From Amycolatopsis nivea (lineage in GTDB: Bacteria; Actinomycetota; Actinomycetes; Mycobacteriales; Pseudonocardiaceae): DNA of 64,000 nucleotides. The DNA lies in assembly GCF_004522235.1 (NCBI RefSeq), contig NZ_SDLT01000035.1:48574-112573 (forward strand), given 5' to 3'. Below the pieces are notes generated by a model, which saw only the letters and a list, made by a program, of their open reading frames with translations, searched no databases and had not been told where the DNA came from. Both the position numbers and the translations under genes were made by a program. Of the stretch, positions 18,411-26,828 are shown one piece after another (position 1 is the stretch's first letter; every line of letters begins with the position of its first letter).

Positions 18411-19330
18411 CAGAAGTAGCCCTCCCGTTTGCGGTCTTCCATGGCCGCTTCGGACATCCGGTCGTCGGCGCGGGTGGCGCCGCGTTCGGTGAGCCGCGAA
18501 GCCTGGACCTCGGCGATCACTTCCTCCACAGTGGACGCCGTGGATTCGATCGCGCCGGTGCACGAACCGTCGCCGACGGTCCGGTAGCGCACGCTCAGCT
18601 CGCGCACGTCCTCGCCGGGACGCGGCCCGCCCCACGGGCCCTCGCTGAGCCACATGCCGTCGCGCTGGTAGACCGCGCGCTGGTGGGCGTAGTAAATCGA
18701 GGGCAGCTCGACCTTTTCCCGCGCGATGTAGTTCCACACGTCGGCCTCGGTCCAGTTGGACAGCGGGAACACGCGGACCTGCTCGCCGGGACGGTGCCGC
18801 CCGTTGTAGAGGTTCCACAGCTCGGGCCGCTGCCGGCGCGGCTCCCACTGGCCGAAAGCGTTGCGCAGGCTGAAGATCCGCTCCTTCGCCCGCGCCCGCT
18901 CCTCGTCGCGGCGGCCGCCGCCGAACACTGCGTCGAACTTGTTCTCCGCGATGGTCTCGAGCAGCGGCGTGGTCTGCAGCGGGTTGCGCAGGCCGTCGGC
19001 GCGTTCCTCGAGCCGTCCGTCGTCGATCCAGTCCTGGACCTTCGCGACGACCAGGCGCAGGCCGTGCTTTTCGACGACGCGGTCGCGGAACTCCAGGACC
19101 TCGTCGAAGTTGTGTCCGGTGTCCACGTGCAGCAGCGGGAACGGCACCGGCGCGGGCCAGAAGGCCTTGATCGCCAGGTGCAGCATCAGCGTCGAGTCCT
19201 TGCCGCCGGAGAACAGGATCACCGGCCGGTCGAACTCGCCCGCGACCTCGCGGAAGATGTGGATGGCCTCGGACTCAAGGGCGGCCAGGTTGTCGACGGC
19301 CGCGTCGGCCGCCGGTTCCAAAGTCGTCAT
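18410..19330 (-). CDS. cysD: sulfate adenylyltransferase subunit 2 (CysD)
   Basis: 306 residues, full length. PP-loop ATP pyrophosphatase: PVILFSGGKDSTLMLHLAIKAF (about residues 38-59), HVDTGHNFDEVLEFRD, FDAVFGGGRRDEERARAKER, and the C-terminal basic tail DRMSEAAMEDRKREGYF. It forms APS from sulfate and ATP together with CysN. ATG 19330 follows GAGAGGAC. There are 10 bp between the upstream cysH stop and this start, so the genes are co-transcribed. Confidence 0.97.
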   Translation of the reverse strand: MTTLEPAADAAVDNLAALESEAIHIFREVAGEFDRPVILFSGGKDSTLMLHLAIKAFWPAPVPFPLLHVDTGHNFDEVLEFRDRVVEKHGLRLVVAKVQDWIDDGRLEERADGLRNPLQTTPLLETIAENKFDAVFGGGRRDEERARAKERIFSLRNAFGQWEPRRQRPELWNLYNGRHRPGEQVRVFPLSNWTEADVWNYIAREKVELPSIYYAHQRAVYQRDGMWLSEGPWGGPRPGEDVRELSVRYRTVGDGSCTGAIESTASTVEEVIAEVQASRLTERGATRADDRMSEAAMEDRKREGYF

Positions 19331-19340
19331 GCGTCCTCTC

Positions 19341-20036
19341 TCAGCCGTGCAATCCGCACTCGGTCTTCGACTGCCCGGCCCACCGGCCGCTGCGCGGATC
19401 CTGGCCCGGCTCGACCTTCGCCGTGCAGGGCGCGCAGCCGATCGACAGGTAGCCGATCGACACCAGCGGGTTCTCCAGGATGCCGTTCTCGTGCAGATAG
19501 CCGTTGAACTCGTCGTCGGTCCACGCCGCGATCGGGTTGATCTTCACCAGGCCGTTGCGCTCGTCCCAGGTGACGATCGGCGTGTTCGCGCGGGTCGGCG
19601 CGTCCACCCGGCGCACGCCGGTGACCCACGCCGAGTACTTGCCGAGCGTCTGCCGCAGCGGCACGACCTTGCGCAGGAAACAGCACTGCCCGGGGTCGCG
19701 TTCGTGCAGTTTCGGCCCGTACTCCGCGTCCTGTTCGGCGACGCTCTGCTCGGCCTGCGCGTTGACGATCCGCACGTCCGGGTACACCGTCTGCACCGCG
19801 TCGCGCACCCCGAGGGTTTCGGCGAAGTGGTAGCCGGTCTCCAGGAACAGCACGTCCACCGCGGGCTTGACCTTCGTGGCGAGGTCGATCAGGACCGCGT
19901 CCTGCATGTTCGACGCCACGATGAAGTCGTCGCCGAAGGTGTCGGCCGTCCAGCGCAGCGCCTCCTCGGCGGTCGCGTCGGCCAGTTCCTTCCCGGCGCG
20001 CTCGGCCAGCGCCCGGTAGTCAGCCACCGCGGTCAC
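19341..20036 (-). CDS. cysH: adenylyl-sulfate (APS) reductase, CysH family
   Basis: 231 residues from GTG 20036, overlapping the sulfite reductase stop by 4 bp. Both cysteine pairs that bind the [4Fe-4S] cluster of APS-type enzymes are present, QCCFLRK and GCAPCTAK, separated by about 80 residues. The substrate pocket has DAVLIDL and VLFLETGYHFAET, and the C-terminal catalytic cysteine is in TECGLHG. It reduces APS to sulfite using thioredoxin. The cluster cysteines, and the lack of a cysC gene in the operon, argue for APS rather than PAPS. Confidence 0.95.
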   Translation of the reverse strand: MTAVADYRALAERAGKELADATAEEALRWTADTFGDDFIVASNMQDAVLIDLATKVKPAVDVLFLETGYHFAETLGVRDAVQTVYPDVRIVNAQAEQSVAEQDAEYGPKLHERDPGQCCFLRKVVPLRQTLGKYSAWVTGVRRVDAPTRANTPIVTWDERNGLVKINPIAAWTDDEFNGYLHENGILENPLVSIGYLSIGCAPCTAKVEPGQDPRSGRWAGQSKTECGLHG

Positions 20037-21733
20037 TGCAGCACCCCTTCGTCCGCCCGCAGCACCCACTGCGGGAAGCGTTCGCCCGGTTCGCGGCCCG
20101 CGACGTACGCGCGCACCACGCGTTCCACGTACTCGACCAGTTCGCCCGCGGTGACCTTGTGGCCGCGCAGCTTCCGGCCGAACCCGGCGTCGGCGCCGAG
20201 CCCGCCGCCGAGGTGCACCTGGAAGCCCTCGACCTGGTTGCCGTCGGCGTCGGTGACGATCTGGCCCTTGAGCCCGATGTCCGCGGTCTGCACGCGGGCG
20301 CAGGAGTTGGGGCAGCCGTTGAGGTGCACCGTCACCGGCGTTTCGAGCTGCGCGTTGATGTCGGCGAGCGACTTCTCCAGGTCCGCGACCAGCTGCTGCG
20401 CGCGCACCTTCGTCTCGACGATCGCGAGCTTGCAGAACTCCAGCCCGGTGCACGCCATCACGCTGCGCCGCCACGGCGACGGCTTGGCCTGCAGGCCCAG
20501 CTCGGCCAGTTCCGCTTGCAGCGCCGGGACTTCCGCCTCCGGCACGTCGAGCACGACCAGCTTCTGCAGCGGGGTCAGCCGCACCCGGCGCGACCCGGCG
20601 CGCTCGGCCGCGTCGGCGACCGCGACCAGCGTGCTGCCCGACACCCGGCCGGCGATCGGCGCGGCGCCGAGGTAGAACTTGCCGTCCTTCTGCTTGTGCA
20701 CGCCGACGTGGTCGACCGGGACGGCCGGGTTCTGCACCGCCGGTCCGTCGATCAGCTTCCGCTTCAGGTACTGCGTTTCGAGAACTTCCCGGAATTTCTC
20801 CGGACCCCAGTCCTTGACCAGGAACTTCAGCCGCGCCCGCGAACGGAGCCGCCGGTAGCCGTAGTCGCGGAAGATGGAGACGACGCCTTCCCAGACGTCG
20901 GCCGCCTCGTCCAGCGGGACCCACACGCCGAGCCGCTGGGCGAGCATCGGGTTCGTGGACAGCCCGCCGCCGACCCACAGGTCGAGGCCGGGGCCGTGCT
21001 CGGGGTGGTCGACGCCGACGAAGGAGATGTCGTTGATCTCGTGCACGATGTCCGGCAGCCCGGAGATCGCGGTCTTGAACTTCCGCGGCAGGTTCGAAAA
21101 CCGCGGGTCGCCGATGTAGCGGCGGCGGATCTCCTCGAGCGCGGGCGAGGCGTCGAGCACCTCGTCCTCGGCGATCCCGGCGACCGGCGAACCGAGCATG
21201 CCGCGCGGGCTGTCGCCGCAGGCCTCGGTGGTGGTCAGGCCGACCGACTCGAGCCGCGACCAGATCGCGGGCACGTCCTCGATCCCGATCCAGTGGTACT
21301 GGATGTTCTGCCGGTCGGTGATGTCCGCGGTGTCGCGCGCGTGCTTCTGCGACAGCTCGCCGAGCACCCGCAGCTGCTCGGTGGTGAGCGCGCCGCCGTC
21401 GGTGCGGACGCGCATCATCAGGTACTTGTCTTCCAGCTCCTCCGGCTCCAGCTGCGCGGTGCGGCCGCCGTCGATGCCGGGCTTGCGCTGGGTGTAGAGG
21501 CCGAACCAGCGGAACCGGCCGCGCAGGTCGCCCGGGTCGATCGCGTCGAAGCCCCGGTGCGCGTAGATGTTCTCGATCCGCGCGCGGACGTTGAGCGGGT
21601 TGTCGTCCTTCTTCGACTGCTCGTTCGGGTTCAGCGGCTCCCGGTAGCCGAGCGCCCACTGGCCCTCGCCGCGCTTCTGGCGCGTCCGAGGCGTGCGGCC
21701 CTTCGCGGGCGTTTCACGCGGGGGTGCGGACAT
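20033..21733 (-). CDS. sir: ferredoxin-dependent assimilatory sulfite reductase (NirA/SirA type)
   Basis: 566 residues from ATG 21733, which is preceded by GGAGGAT. Two nitrite/sulfite-reductase half repeats are visible. The sirohaem/[4Fe-4S] ligands are MACTGLEFCKLA and LNGCPNSCARVQ (C-x5-C and C-x3-C) in the C-terminal half. The N-terminal half has TDRQNIQYHWI and GDSPRGMLG. It reduces sulfite to sulfide. It is the first enzyme gene of the operon (then cysH, cysD, cysN, chelatase), placed behind a leader-peptide gene. Confidence 0.95.
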   Translation of the reverse strand: MSAPPRETPAKGRTPRTRQKRGEGQWALGYREPLNPNEQSKKDDNPLNVRARIENIYAHRGFDAIDPGDLRGRFRWFGLYTQRKPGIDGGRTAQLEPEELEDKYLMMRVRTDGGALTTEQLRVLGELSQKHARDTADITDRQNIQYHWIGIEDVPAIWSRLESVGLTTTEACGDSPRGMLGSPVAGIAEDEVLDASPALEEIRRRYIGDPRFSNLPRKFKTAISGLPDIVHEINDISFVGVDHPEHGPGLDLWVGGGLSTNPMLAQRLGVWVPLDEAADVWEGVVSIFRDYGYRRLRSRARLKFLVKDWGPEKFREVLETQYLKRKLIDGPAVQNPAVPVDHVGVHKQKDGKFYLGAAPIAGRVSGSTLVAVADAAERAGSRRVRLTPLQKLVVLDVPEAEVPALQAELAELGLQAKPSPWRRSVMACTGLEFCKLAIVETKVRAQQLVADLEKSLADINAQLETPVTVHLNGCPNSCARVQTADIGLKGQIVTDADGNQVEGFQVHLGGGLGADAGFGRKLRGHKVTAGELVEYVERVVRAYVAGREPGERFPQWVLRADEGVLQ

Positions 21734-21839
21734 GGAGATCCTCCGGGCGGGGTTGTCGAGGCGGCTCCGCCGCGGCGTCGGCGCGGGCGGCAGCGGGCCG
21801 GTGGTCCAGGTGGTGGGCTGGGCAGGCTTGGCGCGGGAG

Positions 21840-21926
21840 TCAGCGAACAGGCCGGCAGAGCGCGCTCGCGACCCGGAGAAGGTCGACGTGGCGGCGCGCC
21901 ACGAGAAGGACACCGGCAGGACTCAC
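21840..21926 (-). CDS. 28-residue regulatory leader peptide of the sulfate assimilation operon
   Basis: GTG 21926 to TGA 21840 encodes a peptide ending VLLVARRHVDLLRVASALCRPVR. The pattern ARRHVDLxRVxSAxCR is the one carried by small 'putative leader peptides' found before sulfur-metabolism genes in many actinobacteria. It sits 106 bp upstream of the sulfite reductase start. A short GC hairpin (21760-21771, GGCGG/CCGCC) lies between. Likely job: translation of the Arg/His/Cys-rich end senses cysteine supply and sets readthrough into the operon. The exact start is uncertain, as no strong ribosome site is seen. Confidence 0.78.
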   Translation of the reverse strand: MSPAGVLLVARRHVDLLRVASALCRPVR

Positions 21927-22194
21927 CGGCTCAGATTGCCACGCGGGCCGAACGTCGTCCAAGGGCGTCCGGATCGTGGGAGAAGGCTCACTCCAGCGGT
22001 GCGAAACCGTCCCGGATGTGCATGGGGCGGGCGATCTGCCAGGTCTTTCCCGTCTTTCGGACTCTTGGTGAGACGGTATCGGCGGCTTGGCGGCGGAGCG
22101 CGCGCCCGGCGTTGCATCGTTCGGCGGCCGAACTTTCCGCCGGGTGGCGCAGGGGCGCGCGGCGACCCGGGCGCGGCGGGGGAGAATGGACGTC

Positions 22195-23403
22195 GTGCCT
22201 GTTGCCGACACCCACCGTCCTTCCGCCGGACTGCCCGAGACCGCGCTCGCGGGCCTCGGCACCCGTCCGTTCGGCGTGTACGTCCACGTGCCGTTCTGCG
22301 CGACCCGCTGCGGTTACTGCGACTTCAACACCTACACCGCGGGCGAACTCGGCTCCGCCGCCTCGCCGCGGTCGTGGCTGGACGCGCTGCGCCGCGAGCT
22401 GGAGCTCGGTGCGGAAATCCTCGGCAACGCACCGCAGGCCGAAACGGTGTTCGTCGGCGGCGGGACCCCGTCCATGCTCGGCGCGGACGGGCTGGCCGAG
22501 GTGCTCGACGGCGTCCGGTCGGTGTTCGGGCTCGCGCCGGGCGCGGAGGTGACGACCGAATCGAACCCGGAGTCCACTTCGCCCGAGTTCTTCGCGGGCA
22601 TCCGTGACGCGGGTTACACCCGGGTTTCGCTGGGCATGCAGTCCGCCGCCCGGCACGTGCTGAAGGTGCTCGACCGCGTGCACACGCCCGGCCGTCCGGT
22701 CGACGCCGCGCGCGAGGCCCGGGCCGCCGGGTTCGAGCACGTGAATCTCGACCTTATTTACGGCACGCCGGGGGAGCGCGTCGAAGACCTGCGCGCGTCG
22801 CTCGACGCGGTGCTTTCGGCGGGCGTCGACCACGTGTCGGCGTACGCGCTCATCGTGGAGGACGGCACGGCGCTGGCCCGCCGGGTGCGGCGCGGCGAAC
22901 TGCCCGCACCGGACGACGACACGCTGGCCAGCTACTACGAGATGATCGACTCCGTCCTCGCCGGTGCGGGCCTGACCTGGTACGAGGTGTCGAACTGGGC
23001 GACCGGCGAGGCGGCGCGGTGCCGCCACAACCTCGGCTACTGGCAGGGCGGCGACTGGTGGGGCGCCGGGCCGGGCGCGCACAGCCACGTCGGCGGCGTG
23101 CGGTGGTGGAACGTCAAGCATCCCGCCAAGTACTCCAGCCTCCTCGCGCAGGGACAGAGCCCGGAAGCCGATCGCGAGGTGCTCACCCCGGAGGACCAGC
23201 ACCTGGAGCGGATCATGCTGGAGCTTCGGATCTCCGACGGGCTGGCGCTGTCCGCGCTCGACGAGGCCGGAGTGAAGGAGGCCCGCGCGGCCGCCGCGGA
23301 GGGCTTGCTCGAACAGTCCGATTTGGACAGTCGGGGCCGCGCGGTGCTCACGGATCGCGGCCGCCTGCTCGCGGATGCCGTGGTCCGGAGGCTCGCCGGC
23401 TGA
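22195..23403 (+). CDS. hemW: HemW-like radical SAM protein (haem chaperone/coproporphyrinogen oxidase homologue)
   Basis: 402 residues from GTG 22195; an ATG at 22186 is in frame but only 1-2 bp from GGGGGAG, so GTG fits the ribosome site better. The radical SAM cluster is C35-x3-C39-x2-C42 in PFCATRCGYCDFN, followed by VFVGGGTPSML and the GMQSAARHVLKVLDR segment. As in other HemW proteins there is no N-terminal HemN cysteine extension. It binds haem and inserts it into respiratory proteins. The position near lepA/hrcA matches other actinobacteria. Confidence 0.93.
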   Translation: MPVADTHRPSAGLPETALAGLGTRPFGVYVHVPFCATRCGYCDFNTYTAGELGSAASPRSWLDALRRELELGAEILGNAPQAETVFVGGGTPSMLGADGLAEVLDGVRSVFGLAPGAEVTTESNPESTSPEFFAGIRDAGYTRVSLGMQSAARHVLKVLDRVHTPGRPVDAAREARAAGFEHVNLDLIYGTPGERVEDLRASLDAVLSAGVDHVSAYALIVEDGTALARRVRRGELPAPDDDTLASYYEMIDSVLAGAGLTWYEVSNWATGEAARCRHNLGYWQGGDWWGAGPGAHSHVGGVRWWNVKHPAKYSSLLAQGQSPEADREVLTPEDQHLERIMLELRISDGLALSALDEAGVKEARAAAAEGLLEQSDLDSRGRAVLTDRGRLLADAVVRRLAG

Positions 23404-23473
23404 ATTTCCGCCCGCCGGGCATAAATTCGTCCGATCGTTTGTTGGACTAACCATACGAGCGAGGGAGACGCGT

Positions 23474-24394
23474 ATGCCGCAGGCGGTCAGATACGGCGAA
23501 CACGGCGGGATCGAAGTGCTGCAGCTGGCCGAAGTGCCCCGGCCGGAGCCGGAATCCGGGCAGGTGCTCGTGCGGGTCCGGGCCGCGGGGATCAATCCGG
23601 GGGAAACGAAGATCCGGGTGGGTGCGCTGGCCGAGCGCTGGCCGTCCACCTTCCCGTCCGGGCAGGGCAGCGACCTGGCCGGAGTGGTGGCCGAACTGGG
23701 CCCGGACGTCGAAGAAATCCAGGTGGGGGACGAGGTCGTCGGCTTCGTGCACACCCGCTCCAGCCACGCCGAGTACGTGCTCGTCCCGGCGGAGCATCTC
23801 GTCCCGAAGCCGGACGGGCTGTCGTGGGAGGTCGCGGGCGGCTTGTTCGTGGCCGGAACGACCGCGTACGCCGCGGTCGGCGCGGTGTGCCCGCGCGAGG
23901 GCGAGACGATCGTCGTGTCCGGAGCCGCCGGAGGGGTCGGCTCGCTCGCCGTGCAACTGGCGAAGCTCACCGGCGCGACCGTCATCGGCATTGCCGGCGA
24001 AGCGAACCACGAGTGGTTGCGCGAGCACGAGATCGTCCCGATCGCGTACGGCGAAGGGCTCGAAGAGCGGCTCCGCGAGCTGACTGGCGACCGGGTGGAC
24101 GCGTTCATCGACACCTACGGCGACGGCTACGTCGAACTGGCCTTGCGGCTCGGCGTCTACCCCGGCCGGATCGACACGGTGGTCGACTTCGACGCCGCTG
24201 AGAAGTACCGGGTGAAGACCGAGGGCAACATCGCCGGTGCGAGCGCCGAGGTCATGCGCGACCTCGTTGCCTTGGCGGACAAGGGATTGCTCGAGGTCCC
24301 GATCGCCGCGACGTATCCGCTCGCGGAGGTCCAAGCCGCCTACCGGGAGCTGGAACAGGGACACGCGCGCGGAAAGATCGTGCTCACTTTCTGA
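23474..24394 (+). CDS. MDR-superfamily NADP-dependent oxidoreductase (quinone reductase type)
   Basis: 306 residues, ATG 23474 after GAGGGAGACG. N-terminal GroES-like half (IEVLQLAEVPRPEPESGQVLVRVRAAGINPGETKIR) and a Rossmann half with IVVSGAAGGVGSLAVQLAKLTG (~155-175). There are no zinc cysteines. Members reduce quinones or enones. Its last 11 bp overlap the end of the convergent TetR gene. Confidence 0.9.
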   Translation: MPQAVRYGEHGGIEVLQLAEVPRPEPESGQVLVRVRAAGINPGETKIRVGALAERWPSTFPSGQGSDLAGVVAELGPDVEEIQVGDEVVGFVHTRSSHAEYVLVPAEHLVPKPDGLSWEVAGGLFVAGTTAYAAVGAVCPREGETIVVSGAAGGVGSLAVQLAKLTGATVIGIAGEANHEWLREHEIVPIAYGEGLEERLRELTGDRVDAFIDTYGDGYVELALRLGVYPGRIDTVVDFDAAEKYRVKTEGNIAGASAEVMRDLVALADKGLLEVPIAATYPLAEVQAAYRELEQGHARGKIVLTF

Positions 24395-25091
24395 CCATCG
24401 CCGCCAGCCCGGCCACGAACGCCTCCAAGGCGAATTCGAGCCGGGCCTGGCTGGTGTCCGCGGTGAAGAATTCCCCGGCCTGCAACAGGTTCGGGAACGC
24501 GCTCGCGGGCAGCGACCGCATGTAGTCGGCCATCTGCCGCTCGCGTTCGCTCATTTTCTCCGGGTCGTAATCGCCGAACGTCCAGCCGCTCGCTTCGTAG
24601 GCGAATGCCTTGGTGTACGTGCTCAACGCGTCGCCGGCGAACACCGCCTGCCGCAGATCCAGGCCGCCCGCGCGCAGCAGCTGAAGCATGATCTCGCCCT
24701 GCCGCAACGAATTCGGCGTCACCGGGATCGGCGTCTGCCACGCGACCTTCGCGATGCCCGGATACGCCATCATCGCCCGGATCTGGTGCCGCACCTGCTC
24801 TTTGACCTGTTCGGTCCACCGCTGCGGATCCGGTTCCGGGCACGGCACCTCGCTCAGCGCCGCGTCGAGCATCAGCTCGTCCAGTTCCTCTTTGTTGGCC
24901 ACGTACGCGTAAAGCGACGCGGGCCCGGTCTCCAGCTGCTGCGCGACCCGGCGCATCGAGACGGCGTCGATGCCCTCGGCGGCGAGGATTTCGAGCGCGG
25001 TTTTCACGATCAGTTCCTGCGACAGCATCTGCTTCGCGGCGCGCCGGCGCGGGCTCGGCGTCCGGCGCCAGGGCGGGGGCGGTGCGGTCAT
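24384..25091 (-). CDS. TetR family transcriptional regulator with TetR_C-type ligand domain
   Basis: 235 residues. The N-terminal tail is Pro/Arg-rich, then the HTH (about 24-70) reads LIVKTALEILAAEGIDAVSMRRVAQQLETGPASLYAYVANKEELDELM. The 'GPASLYAYV.NKEEL' wording is typical of the tetracycline-repressor-like subgroup. The C-terminal domain is all-helical, ending LAAMVRK. It is divergent from the SnoaL-like gene; two palindromes of the same sequence lie in the 96-bp gap. Confidence 0.9.
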   Translation of the reverse strand: MTAPPPPWRRTPSPRRRAAKQMLSQELIVKTALEILAAEGIDAVSMRRVAQQLETGPASLYAYVANKEELDELMLDAALSEVPCPEPDPQRWTEQVKEQVRHQIRAMMAYPGIAKVAWQTPIPVTPNSLRQGEIMLQLLRAGGLDLRQAVFAGDALSTYTKAFAYEASGWTFGDYDPEKMSERERQMADYMRSLPASAFPNLLQAGEFFTADTSQARLEFALEAFVAGLAAMVRK

Positions 25092-25117
25092 TCCCGAAGC
25101 CTAGACGACCTCCGCGC

Positions 25118-25172
25118 TTGACGCGAACGGTGTTCGTGAGTACAACTGGACCTCGTACGCGAACGACGTTCG
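25118..25172. promoter_or_regulatory. promoter with two CGAAC-N3-GTTCG operators
   Basis: TTGACG (25118-25123), a 17-bp spacer and TACAAC (25141-25146) form a good -35/-10 pair for the + strand. One palindrome, CGAACGGTGTTCG (25124-25136), fills the spacer; a second, CGAACGACGTTCG (25160-25172), covers the start region, with centres 36 bp apart. This arrangement is what a TetR repressor would use to block transcription of the SnoaL-like operon. Confidence 0.8.
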
Positions 25173-25187
25173 TTAAGGAGTATCAGC

Positions 25188-25595
25188 ATGTCGCAGCGCG
25201 AAGAAGTCCTGTCCGTCCTCGCCCGCCTCGCCGACGCGTGGAACAGCGGCGACGCCACCGCCTACGGGAACCTGTTCACCGAAGACGCCGATTACGTGAC
25301 GTTCTTCGGGTTCCGGTCCGAGGGCCGCCAGGCGATCGCGGACTCGCACCGGGAGCTGTTCCAAGGGCCGCTGAAAGGCTCGAAGCTCACCGGGTTCGGC
25401 GAACCGCGGGTGCGTTTCCTGCGGGACGACGTCGCGGTCATCGTGACCGGCGGCGGTTCGTCGCTGACCGGAGGCGACGACCCGGCGGCGGAAGGCCGTG
25501 AAAGCACGCTGACCTACGTCCTGGTGCGGGACGACGACGGGTGGCGGATCACCGCGTTCCAGAACACCCGGGTGTCGAAGCCGTGGGAAGCGTGA
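25188..25595 (+). CDS. SnoaL-like / SgcJ-EcaC family protein (DUF4440)
   Basis: 135 residues, NTF2-like fold. Landmarks are VLARLADAWNSGDATAYGNLFTEDADYVTFFG and the closing LTYVLVRDDDGWRITAFQNTRV. Proteins of this type act as small cyclases, isomerases or binding proteins, and the SgcJ/EcaC group is often annotated oxidoreductase. ATG 25188 after TTAAGGAG. It is the first gene of a two-gene operon controlled by the palindromic operators upstream. Confidence 0.88.
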   Translation: MSQREEVLSVLARLADAWNSGDATAYGNLFTEDADYVTFFGFRSEGRQAIADSHRELFQGPLKGSKLTGFGEPRVRFLRDDVAVIVTGGGSSLTGGDDPAAEGRESTLTYVLVRDDDGWRITAFQNTRVSKPWEA

Positions 25596-25942
25596 GAACG
25601 ATCGTCGAGGTCTCCGGAGTCGTCTCGGCCGCGCCCGCGGAGGTGTTCGCGCGGCTGGAAAAGCGGTTGACCGCGGCGGACCGCTCGATGAAGCTGGAAG
25701 CGGATCGCGATCGCCGGTTCCTGGCCGCGCAAGGCGGCTGGTGGTACCGCGGCGAGTACGAGGTCGCCGACGACCCGGCCGGAGCCCGCGTCACGCACCG
25801 CGTCCGCAACGCCGCGACCGGGCAGTGGTGGGCGGTGCTGCTGGCGAACCGGTTCTTCGCCGGGTATCGGGGCCGGGTCAGGGCGGGCTTCCGGGCGACG
25901 CTCGCCGGACTCGGGGACGGCGGCACTGGGCGGAACGGGTGA
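25592..25942 (+). CDS. SRPBCC-like small protein, hypothetical
   Basis: 116 residues from GTG 25592, which overlaps the stop of the SnoaL-like gene (GTGA). The strand/helix pattern (VEVSGVVSAAPAEVFARLEKRLTAADR..., then GGWWYRGEYEVADDPAGARVTHRVRN) resembles the START/polyketide-cyclase (SRPBCC) fold, which binds hydrophobic ligands. It is co-translated with its neighbour and likely works in the same TetR-regulated response. Confidence 0.7.
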   Translation: MRTIVEVSGVVSAAPAEVFARLEKRLTAADRSMKLEADRDRRFLAAQGGWWYRGEYEVADDPAGARVTHRVRNAATGQWWAVLLANRFFAGYRGRVRAGFRATLAGLGDGGTGRNG

Positions 25943-25967
25943 AGGCGCGTACCGTGGGAGCCGCGAC

Positions 25968-25986
25968 TTAGGTAAACCTTACTGAA
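25968..25986 (+). promoter_or_regulatory. probable IdeR/DtxR iron box
   Basis: TTAGGTAAACCTTACTGAA matches the 19-bp actinobacterial iron-box consensus (TTAGGTTAGGCTAACCTAA) at about 13 positions. It lies 14 bp before the start of the siderophore-interacting protein gene, where bound IdeR would block transcription in iron-rich cells. Confidence 0.7.
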
Positions 25987-25999
25987 ACAGGGGTGTTCG

Positions 26000-26818
26000 A
26001 TGGCCGAAGGTCCGGCGCGCAAGGGGAGGACCGCGGTGCGGCTGGAGGTGCTGCGCAAGGAGCACCTCACGCCGCACATGATCCGGATCGTGGCCGGCGG
26101 CGAGGGGCTCAAGGATTTCCGCCCGAACGAGTTCACCGACGCGTACGTGAAGGTGATCTTCAAGGTGGCCGGGGTGGAGTATCCGGAGCCGTTCGACCTG
26201 AACCGGATCCGCGAAGAACTGCCGCGCGAGCACGCTCCGCGGCTGCGCACGTACACCGTCCGCTCGTACGACGAGGCCGCGGGCGAACTGGTGCTCGACT
26301 TCGTCGTGCACGGCGACGAGGGACTCGCCGGGCCGTGGGCGCAGCGCGCACAGCCGGGCGACGAGCTGCTGCTGGCCGGTCCGGGCGGGGCGTACGCGCC
26401 GCACGCCGACGCCGGCTGGCACCTGCTGGTGGGCGACGAATCGGCGGTGCCCGCCATCGCCGCCGCGCTGGAGGCGCTGCCGGCGGGGGCGCGGGCGCAC
26501 GTGTTCCTGCTCGTGGCGGACAAATCGGAGCACCAGCCGCTCGCGACCAAGGCCGACGCGCAGGTCACGTGGCTGCACCGCTCGGCGTCCGACGATCTGG
26601 TCGCCGCGGTGAAGGCGCTGCCGTGGCCGGACGAGGACGTGCACGCGTTCGTCCACGGCGAGGCCGGCTTCGTGCGGGAGCTGCGGCGGTACCTGTTCGA
26701 CGAGCGTGGCGTCGCGCGGGACGCGGTGTCGCTGTCCGGATACTGGCGCGAGGGCAAGAACGACGAGGCCTGGCGCGAGGAAAAGGCGGCGGAGCGGAAA
26801 GCGGCCAGTCCGGCGTAA
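26000..26818 (+). CDS. siderophore-interacting protein (ViuB/SIP family FAD reductase)
   Basis: 272 residues. The FAD-binding motif is RLRTYTVRSYD (~87-97), followed by GELVLDFVVHG and the pyrophosphate loop AQPGDELLLAGPGGAYAP. The NAD(P)H half contains LLVGDESAVPAIAAALE, and the C-terminal SIP signature is LSGYWREGKNDEAWREEK. It releases iron from ferric siderophores by reduction in the cytoplasm. The iron box before ATG 26000 supports iron control. No siderophore transport or synthesis genes are next to it. Confidence 0.93.
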   Translation: MAEGPARKGRTAVRLEVLRKEHLTPHMIRIVAGGEGLKDFRPNEFTDAYVKVIFKVAGVEYPEPFDLNRIREELPREHAPRLRTYTVRSYDEAAGELVLDFVVHGDEGLAGPWAQRAQPGDELLLAGPGGAYAPHADAGWHLLVGDESAVPAIAAALEALPAGARAHVFLLVADKSEHQPLATKADAQVTWLHRSASDDLVAAVKALPWPDEDVHAFVHGEAGFVRELRRYLFDERGVARDAVSLSGYWREGKNDEAWREEKAAERKAASPA

Positions 26819-26828
26819 GGTCGCCGCC

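Noticed and set aside
21734..22194. SAM riboswitch or a second gene in the gap before hemW
   Set aside because: No recognisable SAM-II/SAM-IV core was seen; the only supported element is the short leader peptide.
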